5,488 bases of DNA, from NCBI GenBank assembly GCA_028701435.1, contig JAQVQT010000134.1, positions 1 through 5,488 on the forward strand, given 5' to 3'. The notes under the pieces are model-generated. The model did not search any database. It saw only the letters and a list, made by a program, of their open reading frames with translations, and was not told the DNA's origin. This stretch comes from Smithellaceae bacterium. GTDB taxonomy: Bacteria; Desulfobacterota; Syntrophia; Syntrophales; Smithellaceae. Position numbers and translations under genes: made by a program. Below, piece after piece: positions 1 through 5,488 of this stretch. The stretch's first letter is position 1. Every line of letters starts with the position of its first letter.

Positions 1-89
1 CAGGCGGATAAGGGACGTCAAGCAAACGATAATGGGTGTGTAGAAGAATGAACCCTGCAATCAGAGGCGCTGCCATGATCCGGCCATTG
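1..89. other. Edge of an unidentified neighbouring gene (unresolved strand and frame)
   Basis: This stretch is too short to identify a gene. On the plus strand two frames are open from the window edge: one ends at TAG 41-43 with the tail RRIRDVKQTIMGV, the other at TGA 49-51 with the tail QADKGRQANDNGCVEE. Either could be the C-terminus of a gene ending just before the hairpin at 90-120. On the minus strand a frame is open from base 100 to the window edge, with an ATG at 76-74 giving a hydrophobic start MAAPLIAGFILL, but it has no clear ribosome binding site. The terminator-like hairpin downstream makes a plus-strand gene end the likelier reading. No function can be assigned. Confidence 0.25.
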
Positions 90-120
90 AAACCCTGTTT
101 CTAAATAGAAACGGGGTTTT
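90..120 (+). terminator. Rho-independent terminator-like hairpin
   Basis: Arm AAACCCTGTTTCT (90-102) pairs with AGAAACGGGGTTT (107-119) over 13 positions, with one T-G wobble and an AAAT loop. The A-rich and T-rich stem ends merge into a four-T run, then GCGTTTG. This fits a terminator for a plus-strand gene ending just upstream. The short T-tract makes it moderate in strength, and the near-symmetry could also allow some minus-strand termination. Confidence 0.6.
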
Positions 121-162
121 GCGTTTGTGCACCCGGCAGGATGCACCCATTTGTTGAAGGTT

Positions 163-210
163 CAGAAACGCATTTGCACCATAAGTTCACGCCGCCCAGA
201 AACGTTTGCA
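163..210. repeat. Two imperfect direct repeats, CAGAAACG(CA)TTTGCA
   Basis: CAGAAACGCATTTGCA at 163-178 recurs as CAGAAACGTTTGCA at 197-210, differing only by a two-base CA insertion; the repeat starts are 34 bases apart. A weaker third relative, AGAAACG followed by TTTTGCG, lies at 107-123 overlapping the terminator hairpin. The second copy contains the palindrome AAACGTTT. These could be a regulator's operator or simply decayed repeats; no known binding site is recognised. Confidence 0.4.
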
Positions 211-226
211 TGTACACATCCGTCAC

Positions 227-308
227 GTCATTGCGAGAGCAGCGAAGCAATCGCATAATTTTTCATATTTAAAGAGATCGCCACGTCGCTTAAGCTCCTC
301 GCGATGAC
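227..308. repeat. REP/MITE-like imperfect inverted-repeat element, 82 bp
   Basis: The outer ends GTCATTGCGAG (227-237) and CTCGCGATGAC (298-308) are inverted repeats with a single T-G mismatch. The inner arms AGCAGCGAAGCAATC (238-252) and GATCGCCACGTCGCT (276-290) also pair imperfectly, and the centre (about 253-275) is AT-rich. The words GTCATTGCGAG, GCGAAGCAATC and GATCGCCACGTCGCT are typical of small dispersed palindromic repeats that I recall from many proteobacterial and other bacterial genomes, where they sit between genes. It encodes no protein. A transcript through it could fold into a long hairpin. The arms have diverged, so it is probably an old insertion. Confidence 0.7.
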
Positions 309-378
309 AAAACATTAATTAAGCTTTTGCTCAATCTTTGATGATACGGAGACGCAGTTACGCATATCCTTAAAAGTG

Positions 379-388
379 AAGGAGGAGG
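379..388 (+). promoter_or_regulatory. Ribosome binding site of the acyl-CoA dehydrogenase gene
   Basis: AAGGAGGAGG ends 6 bases before the ATG at 395. It gives a strong Shine-Dalgarno match and fixes that ATG as the start. Confidence 0.8.
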
Positions 389-394
389 AAGCCG

Positions 395-1537
395 ATGAAC
401 ATTATCCCCTACACGGCGGAGCATACAATCTTCCGGGACAGCCTTCGGAAATTTCTCGACAAGGAAATCGTTCCCCATGTGGAAGCGTGGGAGGAGGCGG
501 GCATCGTTCCCCGGAGCGTCTGGAAAAAAATGGGGGAGCAGGGATTTTTGTGCACGGATATTCCGGAGGAATACGGAGGTGCAGGCGGCGACTTTCTCTA
601 TTCCGTGATCGTCTGCGAAGAGCTTGTCAAAAGCAACTTCTCGGGACTTACCGCATCCCTGCACAGCGACATCTGCGTTCCCTATATTTCAGCATTTGCC
701 TCGGAGGAGCAAAAGCGCAAATATCTGCCCGGCTGTGTTGCAGGCGACATCATTACGGCGGTCGCCATGACGGAGCCCAACGCCGGCAGCGACCTGGCCA
801 AAATGAAGACCACCGCAGTGGAAGACGGCGATGATATTATTCTCAACGGCCAGAAGACCTTCATCAGCAACGGCATCAACAGCGATCTGGTCATCGTCGC
901 CGCGCGCGATCCCGACGTCAAGCAGGAGCATCAGGCGGTTGACCTCTACCTCGTCGAGGCGGGAACGCCCGGTTTTGAAAAAGGAAAGCAGATCAAAAAA
1001 ATCGGCTGGCACAGCCAGGATACGGCCGAGCTCTATTTCACCGACTGCCGGATTCCCAAAGGAAACCGTCTGGGAGAGAAGGGAAGCGGATTCATCAAGC
1101 TGATGATGAAGCTTCAGCAGGAGCGTTTGGTCTGCTCCATCGGCGCGGTGATTGCCGCGGAGTTCATCCTGGAATTGACCATCCGGTACTGTAAAGAGAG
1201 AAATGCATTCGGGCGTCCCATCTCCAAGTTTCAGCATGTGCAGTTTGAGCTCGTCGAGATGGCCACGGAGACGAAACTGGGGCGCACGTTCCTCGATAAG
1301 CTCATCATGGATCACATCGAGGGAAAAAATGTTGTGGTCGAGGTCGCCATGGCAAAATACTGGACGACGGACATGGCTTTCCGCGTCGCCGACCGGTGTC
1401 TCCAGCTTTTCGGCGGATACGGATACTGCGAGGAGTATCCCATCGCCCGCGCCTGGCGGGACATCCGCGTGACGCGGATTTTTGCGGGTACCAATGAAAT
1501 CATGAAGACGATAGCGGCGAAGTTTATGGGGTTATAG
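395..1537 (+). CDS. Acyl-CoA dehydrogenase, long-chain/isovaleryl-type
   Basis: FAD-dependent cytoplasmic enzyme that oxidises an acyl-CoA to the trans-2-enoyl-CoA, the first oxidation of beta-oxidation, with electrons passed to electron-transfer flavoprotein. The 380 residues are the usual length and cover the N-terminal helical domain (about 5-118), the middle beta domain (about 121-220) and the C-terminal helical domain (about 228-378). Visible signatures are AMTEPNAGSD (124-133), NGQKTFISNG (151-160), QDTAEL (208-213), FGRPISKFQ (272-280) and GGYGY (340-344). The catalytic Glu of short- and medium-chain enzymes, just before the C-terminal GT, is Ala364 here (IFAGTNEIM). Instead Glu243 in LQQERLV matches the catalytic base of long-chain and isovaleryl-CoA dehydrogenases. 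The C-terminus also resembles the long-chain enzyme, but chain length cannot be read from sequence alone. Start ATG 395 follows a strong ribosome binding site. It is probably co-transcribed with the acyl-CoA ligase 62 bases downstream. Confidence 0.93.
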   Translation: MNIIPYTAEHTIFRDSLRKFLDKEIVPHVEAWEEAGIVPRSVWKKMGEQGFLCTDIPEEYGGAGGDFLYSVIVCEELVKSNFSGLTASLHSDICVPYISAFASEEQKRKYLPGCVAGDIITAVAMTEPNAGSDLAKMKTTAVEDGDDIILNGQKTFISNGINSDLVIVAARDPDVKQEHQAVDLYLVEAGTPGFEKGKQIKKIGWHSQDTAELYFTDCRIPKGNRLGEKGSGFIKLMMKLQQERLVCSIGAVIAAEFILELTIRYCKERNAFGRPISKFQHVQFELVEMATETKLGRTFLDKLIMDHIEGKNVVVEVAMAKYWTTDMAFRVADRCLQLFGGYGYCEEYPIARAWRDIRVTRIFAGTNEIMKTIAAKFMGL

Positions 1538-1567
1538 GATTCGTTCCATTCATTAACCGGTCTTTAG

Positions 1568-1584
1568 GCGCCGGGAACCGGCGC
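1568..1584 (+). promoter_or_regulatory. Intercistronic GC-rich hairpin next to the ligase ribosome binding site
   Basis: GCGCCGG (1568-1574) and CCGGCGC (1578-1584) form a perfect 7-bp all-G/C stem with a GAA loop. It ends two bases before the Shine-Dalgarno sequence GGAGGTGA (1587-1594). There is no T-run after it, so it is not a standard terminator. It could tune translation of the ligase or protect one part of the mRNA from decay; this role is inferred. Confidence 0.55.
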
Positions 1585-1586
1585 GG

Positions 1587-1594
1587 GGAGGTGA
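1587..1594 (+). promoter_or_regulatory. Ribosome binding site that decides the ligase start
   Basis: GGAGGTGA is a perfect 8-base match to the 16S rRNA anti-Shine-Dalgarno complement. It overlaps the in-frame GTG at 1591-1593, so that GTG cannot be the start served by this site. ATG 1600 lies 8 bases after the GGAGG core, and a second ATG at 1603 is 11 bases after it. Confidence 0.75.
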
Positions 1595-1599
1595 AGGTC

Positions 1600-3237
1600 A
1601 TGATGAATTATCCTTTGTTGCTCACAAATTTCATGCAGCACGCGGCCAAATATTATCCGGGCAAGGAGATCGTCTCCGTTTACACGACCGGCACGTTCCG
1701 CTACACGTATGCCGACTGGTACAAGCGCACCTGTCAACTGGCGGGCGCCCTGCGCGCCTTCGGCATTCAAAAGGGCGACCGGGTTGCCTCTTTCTCTTTG
1801 AACAACCATCGCCATCTGGAGCTTTACTTCGGCGTTCCCTGCATGAGCGCCGTATTGCATACGCTCAACATCCGGCTGTCCGTTGAACATCTGGTTTACA
1901 TTATCAATCATGCGGAAGACCGCATCCTGTTCATCGACGAAGATGTCTATTTTCTCATCGAGCCGTTTAAAGATCAGCTGAAAACCGTGGAGCTGTATGT
2001 CATTCTGTCGCAATCCGGCGTCATGCCGCAAACCACGCTTTCGCCGGTGGTCCTGTATGACGACTGGATTAAAGGTTATCCGGAGGTCTATGATTTTCCG
2101 GTGGATCGCGATGAAAACGATCCCTGTCTCATCTGCTACACGTCGGCGACGACGGGCGATCCCAAAGGCGTGGTTTACAGCCATCGCGGTCTGGTGACAC
2201 ACTCTTTTACCACGGGCCTTGTCATGGGTATTCAGGAGAAAGACTGCGCGCTGCATATCGTTCCGATGTTTCATGCCAACGCCTGGGGAGCGCCTTTTGT
2301 CTGCACCCTGTGCGGAATGAAACAGGTGCTGCCGGGAAGGCAGATTCTGGACATGGCGTCGCTGTGCCGGATCATCGCCGAAGAGAAGGTCACCTTTTCC
2401 TGCGGCGTGCCGACGATCTGGATCATGCTGCACAATTACCTGGAGCAGGGCGGCGCACACGACTTCTCTTCCGTCGACAATTTTTTCTCCGGCGGATCGG
2501 CGCTGCCGAGGCATCTCATCGAATCTTTCGAAAAGAAATACGGCGTCATTCTGTCCCAGGGATACGGCGCCACGGAAACATCCCCGGTGGTCACCCTGTC
2601 GATTCCCAAAAGCTACATGCAAACGCTGAGCACGGACGAAAAGATCGACATTCGGACAACGGCGGGATTGCCGGTGCCGGGGCTCGATGTCAAGCTGATC
2701 AGCCTGGAGACAGGCAAAGAGGCCCTCATGGACGGCAGGGACATGGGGGAAATTTTGGTGCGCGGGCCGTGGATCGCCGGCGAATATTACAAAAATCCGC
2801 AGCAGAGCGCCGTCACTTTTAAAGATGGGTGGTTTCATACCGGAGACATCGGCATCATGAACCCCGAAGGCTACCTTACCCTCGTGGACCGGACAAAAGA
2901 CCTCATCAAGAGCGCCGGCGAGTGGATTTCCTCCATCGATCTGGAAAACGCCATCATGGGATTCTCCGGCGTGCTGGAAGCGGCGGTTATCAGTCTGCCG
3001 GACGTCAAGTGGCAGGAAAGGCCGCTGGCCTGCGTGGTGCTCCGGCCTGAATCGGTCGGCGCCGTTACCCGGGAAGATATTCAGGCGTATTTGAAAGACA
3101 AGGTGGCCAAATGGTGGATTCCCGATGAAATTGTTTTCCTGCAGGAGCTGCCCAAGACCAGCGTGGGGAAATTCGACAAGAAAAAACTGCGGGCAACGGT
3201 CCTGCCGGAAGTTCTGAAAAAGAAGGAGAAGGCGTAA
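1600..3237 (+). CDS. Long-chain fatty-acyl-CoA ligase (AMP-forming)
   Basis: ANL-superfamily adenylating enzyme that uses ATP to convert a fatty acid to acyl-AMP and then to acyl-CoA. With the ATG at 1600 it has 545 residues, normal for the family. Motifs in order: P-loop YTSATTGDPKGVVYSH (180-195, with Ala183 where Gly is commonest), VPMFHANAW (221-229), GYGATETSP (321-329), HTGD (413-416), DRTKDL (430-435) in the hinge region, and PKTSVGK (518-524) with Lys524 as the expected adenylation lysine. The VPMFHxNAW motif, the IKSAGEWISSIDLENA block (436-451) and KWQERPLA (470-477) closely resemble the Thermus long-chain acyl-CoA synthetase, in which the Trp of the first motif gates the fatty-acid tunnel; here it is Trp229. 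AlkK-type medium-chain ligases are an alternative, so chain length is open. It follows the acyl-CoA dehydrogenase in a probable operon that would activate and then oxidise a fatty acid. GTG 1591 is an unlikely alternative start. Confidence 0.92.
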   Translation: MMNYPLLLTNFMQHAAKYYPGKEIVSVYTTGTFRYTYADWYKRTCQLAGALRAFGIQKGDRVASFSLNNHRHLELYFGVPCMSAVLHTLNIRLSVEHLVYIINHAEDRILFIDEDVYFLIEPFKDQLKTVELYVILSQSGVMPQTTLSPVVLYDDWIKGYPEVYDFPVDRDENDPCLICYTSATTGDPKGVVYSHRGLVTHSFTTGLVMGIQEKDCALHIVPMFHANAWGAPFVCTLCGMKQVLPGRQILDMASLCRIIAEEKVTFSCGVPTIWIMLHNYLEQGGAHDFSSVDNFFSGGSALPRHLIESFEKKYGVILSQGYGATETSPVVTLSIPKSYMQTLSTDEKIDIRTTAGLPVPGLDVKLISLETGKEALMDGRDMGEILVRGPWIAGEYYKNPQQSAVTFKDGWFHTGDIGIMNPEGYLTLVDRTKDLIKSAGEWISSIDLENAIMGFSGVLEAAVISLPDVKWQERPLACVVLRPESVGAVTREDIQAYLKDKVAKWWIPDEIVFLQELPKTSVGKFDKKKLRATVLPEVLKKKEKA

Positions 3238-3268
3238 AGGCCGGTTGTCAGGATAGCAAGAGATGCCG

Positions 3269-4588
3269 TTACCGCTTTTTGCGGAAGATCAGCTTGATCG
3301 GGACTTTGTCGAAACCGAATTCGGAGCGGATGGAATTCATCAGATAGCGCTCATAAGAAAAGTGGACGCCTTTGGCGTGGGGGACAAAGAAGATGAAAGT
3401 GGGCGGCTTCACGCCGGTTTGCGTCGCGTACGAGATGCTCATGGAGCGGTTCTGAAAGCGGGCCATCGGATTTTTCCGGACGCATTTTTCCACCAGATCG
3501 TTTAAAGGCGAGGTGTCCACCCGTTTTGAATACTGGCTGTAAACCTCGTTGATGAGGTCAAAGATCTTCGGCGCGCGCTGCCCGGTCAGAGCGGAAATGA
3601 AAAGGATGGGCGCAAAATCCATGAATTTGATTTTGTCGTGAATATCCTCGACAAATTTGCCCACGGTTGCGTTGTCCTTTTCAATCTTGTCCCATTTATT
3701 CACGACGATGATGCAGGCTTTGCCGCGCTCATAGGCCAGCCCCACGATTTTGGCGTCCTGCTCGGTCATGCCTTCTTCCGCATCGATGAGGACCAGCGCA
3801 ATGTCGCAACGGTTGATCGATTTGAGCGCCTGGATGACGCTGTATTTTTCCAGAGTCAGACTGATCTTGTTTTTCCGGCGGATGCCCGCCGTGTCGATGA
3901 GCAGATAGCGCCGGCCGTGAACTTTAATGATGGTATCGACCGCGTCGCGCGTCGTGCCGGGTGTGGGATTGGCGATGCTTCTTTCCTTTCCGGAAATCAG
4001 ATTGATGAGAGATGATTTGCCGACGTTGGGTTTACCGACGATCGCCACGGCGACGGGTTCATTTTCACCCTCTTCGCTTTCAGCAGCTTCGGGAAAGTCA
4101 TTCGTCAGTACGGCCAGCAGTTCATCCACGCCCAATCCGTGCTGGGCGGAGATGGAATGAAGTTCGTCGATGCCCAGACGGTAAAATTCCGTAAGAAGTT
4201 CTTCATGGCGCGCGCCGTCCACCTTATTGGCCGCGTAAAATACTTTTTTCCCGCGTCCGCGAAGCTGCCGCGCGATTTCCATGTCGGAGGGCGTCAGGCC
4301 GTCCCGGCCGTCCATCATAAAGATGATGACATCCGCTTCCTCAATGGCCAGGTTGGTCTGCTCGCGCATCTGCACGAGAATCCGTTCTTCCGTCGTCGGC
4401 TCGAAGCCGCCCGTGTCGATCAGGGTGAAGGCTTTGTCGTGCCATACGCAGTCCATGTAATTGCGGTCGCGCGTCGCGCCCGGTTCGTCGATCACGATGG
4501 CCTTCTGCTTTCCCGCAATGCGGTTGAAAAGCGTTGATTTGCCGACGTTGGGCCGGCCGACGATAGCGATGACGGGTTTTGCCTGCAT
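3269..4588 (-). CDS. der: Ribosome-assembly GTPase Der (EngA), double GTPase domain
   Basis: Essential GTPase of 50S subunit maturation. At 439 residues it is full length, with the hallmark of two tandem G domains. Domain 1: GRPNVGKS (11-18), PGATRD (36-41), DTGG (58-61), NKVD (121-124), SAQ (147-149). An acidic linker (about 166-178) follows. Domain 2: GKPNVGKS (185-192), PGTTRD (210-215), DTAG (232-235), NKWD (297-300), SAL (332-334). The C-terminal KH-like domain (about 355-439) contains NRSMSISYATQ (380-390), KPPTF (394-398), HFSYERYL (409-416) and the terminal LIFRKKR. All nucleotide-binding motifs are intact. The ATG at 4588-4586 has AGAGGA four bases upstream, and this site overlaps the stop codon of era, eight bases away, which points to co-transcription and translational coupling. 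The gene converges on the acyl-CoA ligase, with only 31 bases between the two stop codons. Confidence 0.98.
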   Translation of the reverse strand: MQAKPVIAIVGRPNVGKSTLFNRIAGKQKAIVIDEPGATRDRNYMDCVWHDKAFTLIDTGGFEPTTEERILVQMREQTNLAIEEADVIIFMMDGRDGLTPSDMEIARQLRGRGKKVFYAANKVDGARHEELLTEFYRLGIDELHSISAQHGLGVDELLAVLTNDFPEAAESEEGENEPVAVAIVGKPNVGKSSLINLISGKERSIANPTPGTTRDAVDTIIKVHGRRYLLIDTAGIRRKNKISLTLEKYSVIQALKSINRCDIALVLIDAEEGMTEQDAKIVGLAYERGKACIIVVNKWDKIEKDNATVGKFVEDIHDKIKFMDFAPILFISALTGQRAPKIFDLINEVYSQYSKRVDTSPLNDLVEKCVRKNPMARFQNRSMSISYATQTGVKPPTFIFFVPHAKGVHFSYERYLMNSIRSEFGFDKVPIKLIFRKKR

Positions 4589-4592
4589 GGAA

Positions 4593-4598
4593 TCCTCT
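4593..4598 (-). promoter_or_regulatory. Ribosome binding site of der, overlapping the era stop codon
   Basis: Read on the minus strand, AGAGGA is followed by TTCC and the der ATG. Its first two bases are the last two of the era TAG stop (4599-4597). Ribosomes finishing era would therefore sit on the der initiation site. Confidence 0.7.
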
Positions 4599-5484
4599 AT
4601 TTTATAAGTCCGAACTCACGCAACATTCTGTCGGAGCCGGTCCAGTCTTTTTTGACGCGCACAAACAATTCCAGAAAGACCTTCGCGCCGAAAAGGTTTT
4701 CCATCGAAAGACGGGCCTGCGTCCCGATTTTTTTGAGCATAGCGCCTTTTTTGCCGATCATGATCGCCTTTTGCGATCCCTTTTCCACATGGATCGTGGC
4801 GCTGATGCGAATCAGATTTTTTTCTTCATCTTCCTTAAAAGCATCAATCGTTACAGCCGATGCATACGGGACTTCCTGTTTTGTTAAAAGAAGAATCTGC
4901 TCCCGGATAAACTCTCCCGCGATAAACCGCTCGGTGGCGTCGGTGGCGATATCGTCGGGGAACAGTTGCGGTCCCTCCGGCAGCGCTTCTTTCAGGCATT
5001 TGACCAGTTCATCGAGGCCGTCACTTTTTAAAGCGCTAATCGGGAAAATACCAGTAAAATCAAAGAGTTTACTGAACTGATCGATCAGCGGCAGCAGCTT
5101 GGGTTTTTCAGCCCGGTCGATTTTGTTGATGGCAAGAAAAACCGGTGCCTTGACGCCGGCCACGGCTTCGATCAAAAAAAGATCGTGCGGACCGATTGAG
5201 CTGTCTGCTTCCACCATCATTAAAAGGATGTCGGCGTCACCGATCGTCTCCCTGGCTGCCTGCACCATAGCACGGTTGAGCGGTGTCTTCGGTTGGTGCA
5301 TGCCCGGCGTGTCCAAAAAAATCAACTGTGCGTCGGGAAAGTTTTTGATGCCTGTAATGCGGTTTCGCGTGGTTTGCGGCTTGTCGGCCACAATGGAAAT
5401 TTTATCGCCGATAATCGCGTTGAAAAAAGTGGATTTGCCCACATTCGGGCGTCCCAGTATGGCTATGAAACCGGATTTAAACAC
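4597..5484 (-). CDS. era: GTPase Era, 16S rRNA-binding 30S assembly factor
   Basis: Era binds the 3' end of 16S rRNA and acts in the last steps of 30S subunit maturation. The 295 residues visible carry one G domain with GRPNVGKS (11-18), PQTTRN (36-41), DTPG (58-61), NKID (120-123) and SAL (150-152), followed by a C-terminal KH domain with its GKKG RNA-binding loop (244-247, within MIGKKGAMLKKIG). The order and length match canonical Era. The start is uncertain: the first start codon seen is GTG 5484-5482, only four bases from the window edge, and the frame stays open to the edge. Many Era proteins carry a few residues before the FKSGF motif, so the true start may lie outside the window. It is the upstream partner of der. 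In related bacteria the ribonuclease III gene rnc often precedes era, which would place it just beyond the right edge. Confidence 0.97.
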   Translation of the reverse strand: MFKSGFIAILGRPNVGKSTFFNAIIGDKISIVADKPQTTRNRITGIKNFPDAQLIFLDTPGMHQPKTPLNRAMVQAARETIGDADILLMMVEADSSIGPHDLFLIEAVAGVKAPVFLAINKIDRAEKPKLLPLIDQFSKLFDFTGIFPISALKSDGLDELVKCLKEALPEGPQLFPDDIATDATERFIAGEFIREQILLLTKQEVPYASAVTIDAFKEDEEKNLIRISATIHVEKGSQKAIMIGKKGAMLKKIGTQARLSMENLFGAKVFLELFVRVKKDWTGSDRMLREFGLIK

Positions 5485-5488
5485 AACG

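Larger units (their letters stand above)
121..394. other. Non-coding region upstream of the acyl-CoA dehydrogenase gene
   Basis: About 270 bases hold no credible gene. From left to right they contain several TGCACC words (128-134, 142-148, 175-180), imperfect direct repeats starting CAGAAACG (163-178 and 197-210), an imperfect inverted-repeat element (227-308), an AT-rich patch with TTAATTAA (315-322), and the ribosome binding site of the next gene. A promoter for the plus-strand unit should lie here. However, I could not pick out a convincing pair of -35 and -10 boxes; TATCCT at 365-370 is a possible -10 but lacks a good partner 16-18 bases upstream. Confidence 0.6.

Noticed and set aside
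290..664. 124-codon minus-strand frame spanning the repeat edge and the start of the dehydrogenase gene
   Set aside because: It lies mostly antisense to a conserved coding region and the product has no recognisable domain.
689..1315. 208-codon minus-strand frame inside the acyl-CoA dehydrogenase gene
   Set aside because: No motifs or convincing start context; it is an antisense shadow of a clearly real gene.
2146..2148. Ala183 in place of Gly in the ligase P-loop (TSATTG) as a sign of inactivity
   Set aside because: The TSATTG variant is, as I recall, fairly common in otherwise normal acyl-CoA ligases, and the rest of the motif, including the Lys, is intact.
1564..2838. Long open frame (424 codons) on the minus strand opposite the ligase gene
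   Set aside because: Its product is rich in Arg, His, Gln and Asp with no recognisable motif, as expected for a mirror of a GC-biased coding sequence. The plus-strand ligase has a full set of family motifs.
3272..3284. CCGC-TTTTT-GCGG as a terminator between the convergent genes
   Set aside because: The stem is only 4 bp, lies inside the last codons of der and is not followed by a T-run on either strand.
3638..4537. Plus-strand frames opposite der (3638-4015 and 4139-4537)
   Set aside because: Both are antisense to highly conserved GTPase motifs, have His/Arg/Phe-rich products and lack ribosome binding sites.
5169..5183. GATC-AAAAAAA-GATC symmetrical sequence within era
   Set aside because: It is a short poly-A run flanked by GATC words inside a conserved coding region; there is no frameshift and no sign of function.
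1..5488. CRISPR array, tRNA or rRNA gene, prophage or transposase
   Set aside because: No regularly spaced repeats, no tRNA-like cloverleaf noticed by eye, and no mobile-element proteins; the only mobile-like signal is the short palindromic element at 227-308.

Overview
The window looks like ordinary chromosome from a Gram-negative bacterium. My best guess is a deltaproteobacterial lineage (Desulfobacterota, for example a syntrophic fatty-acid degrader of the Syntrophaceae type). That assignment rests on protein style, the moderately GC-rich codon use, the era-der order and the pairing of fatty-acid activation with dehydrogenation genes. No rRNA or other marker gene is present to prove it.

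Layout. Bases 1-89 hold the edge of an unidentified neighbour gene, followed by a terminator-like hairpin (90-120). Bases 121-394 are non-coding and hold short imperfect direct repeats (163-210) and an 82-bp imperfect inverted-repeat element (227-308) with GTCATTGCGAG-type ends, which looks like a small dispersed REP/MITE-like repeat. A two-gene plus-strand unit follows: a long-chain/isovaleryl-type acyl-CoA dehydrogenase (395-1537) and a long-chain fatty-acyl-CoA ligase (1600-3237). They are separated by 62 bases that contain a perfect 7-bp hairpin just upstream of a near-ideal Shine-Dalgarno sequence.

Convergent to this unit, on the minus strand, are two housekeeping ribosome-assembly GTPases: era (from the right window edge to 4597), then der/engA (4588-3269). 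They are 8 bases apart, and the der ribosome binding site overlaps the era stop codon, so they are very probably co-transcribed and translationally coupled.

How the genes work together. The ligase would activate a free fatty acid to its CoA thioester with ATP, and the dehydrogenase would carry out the first oxidation to the trans-2-enoyl-CoA, passing electrons to electron-transfer flavoprotein. The remaining beta-oxidation enzymes are not in this window. Era and Der act in 30S and 50S subunit maturation and have no functional link to the lipid genes. All four full-length genes are intact and canonical. I found no sign of an undescribed system; the points most worth a second look are non-coding (the repeat element, the intercistronic hairpin and the short repeats upstream).
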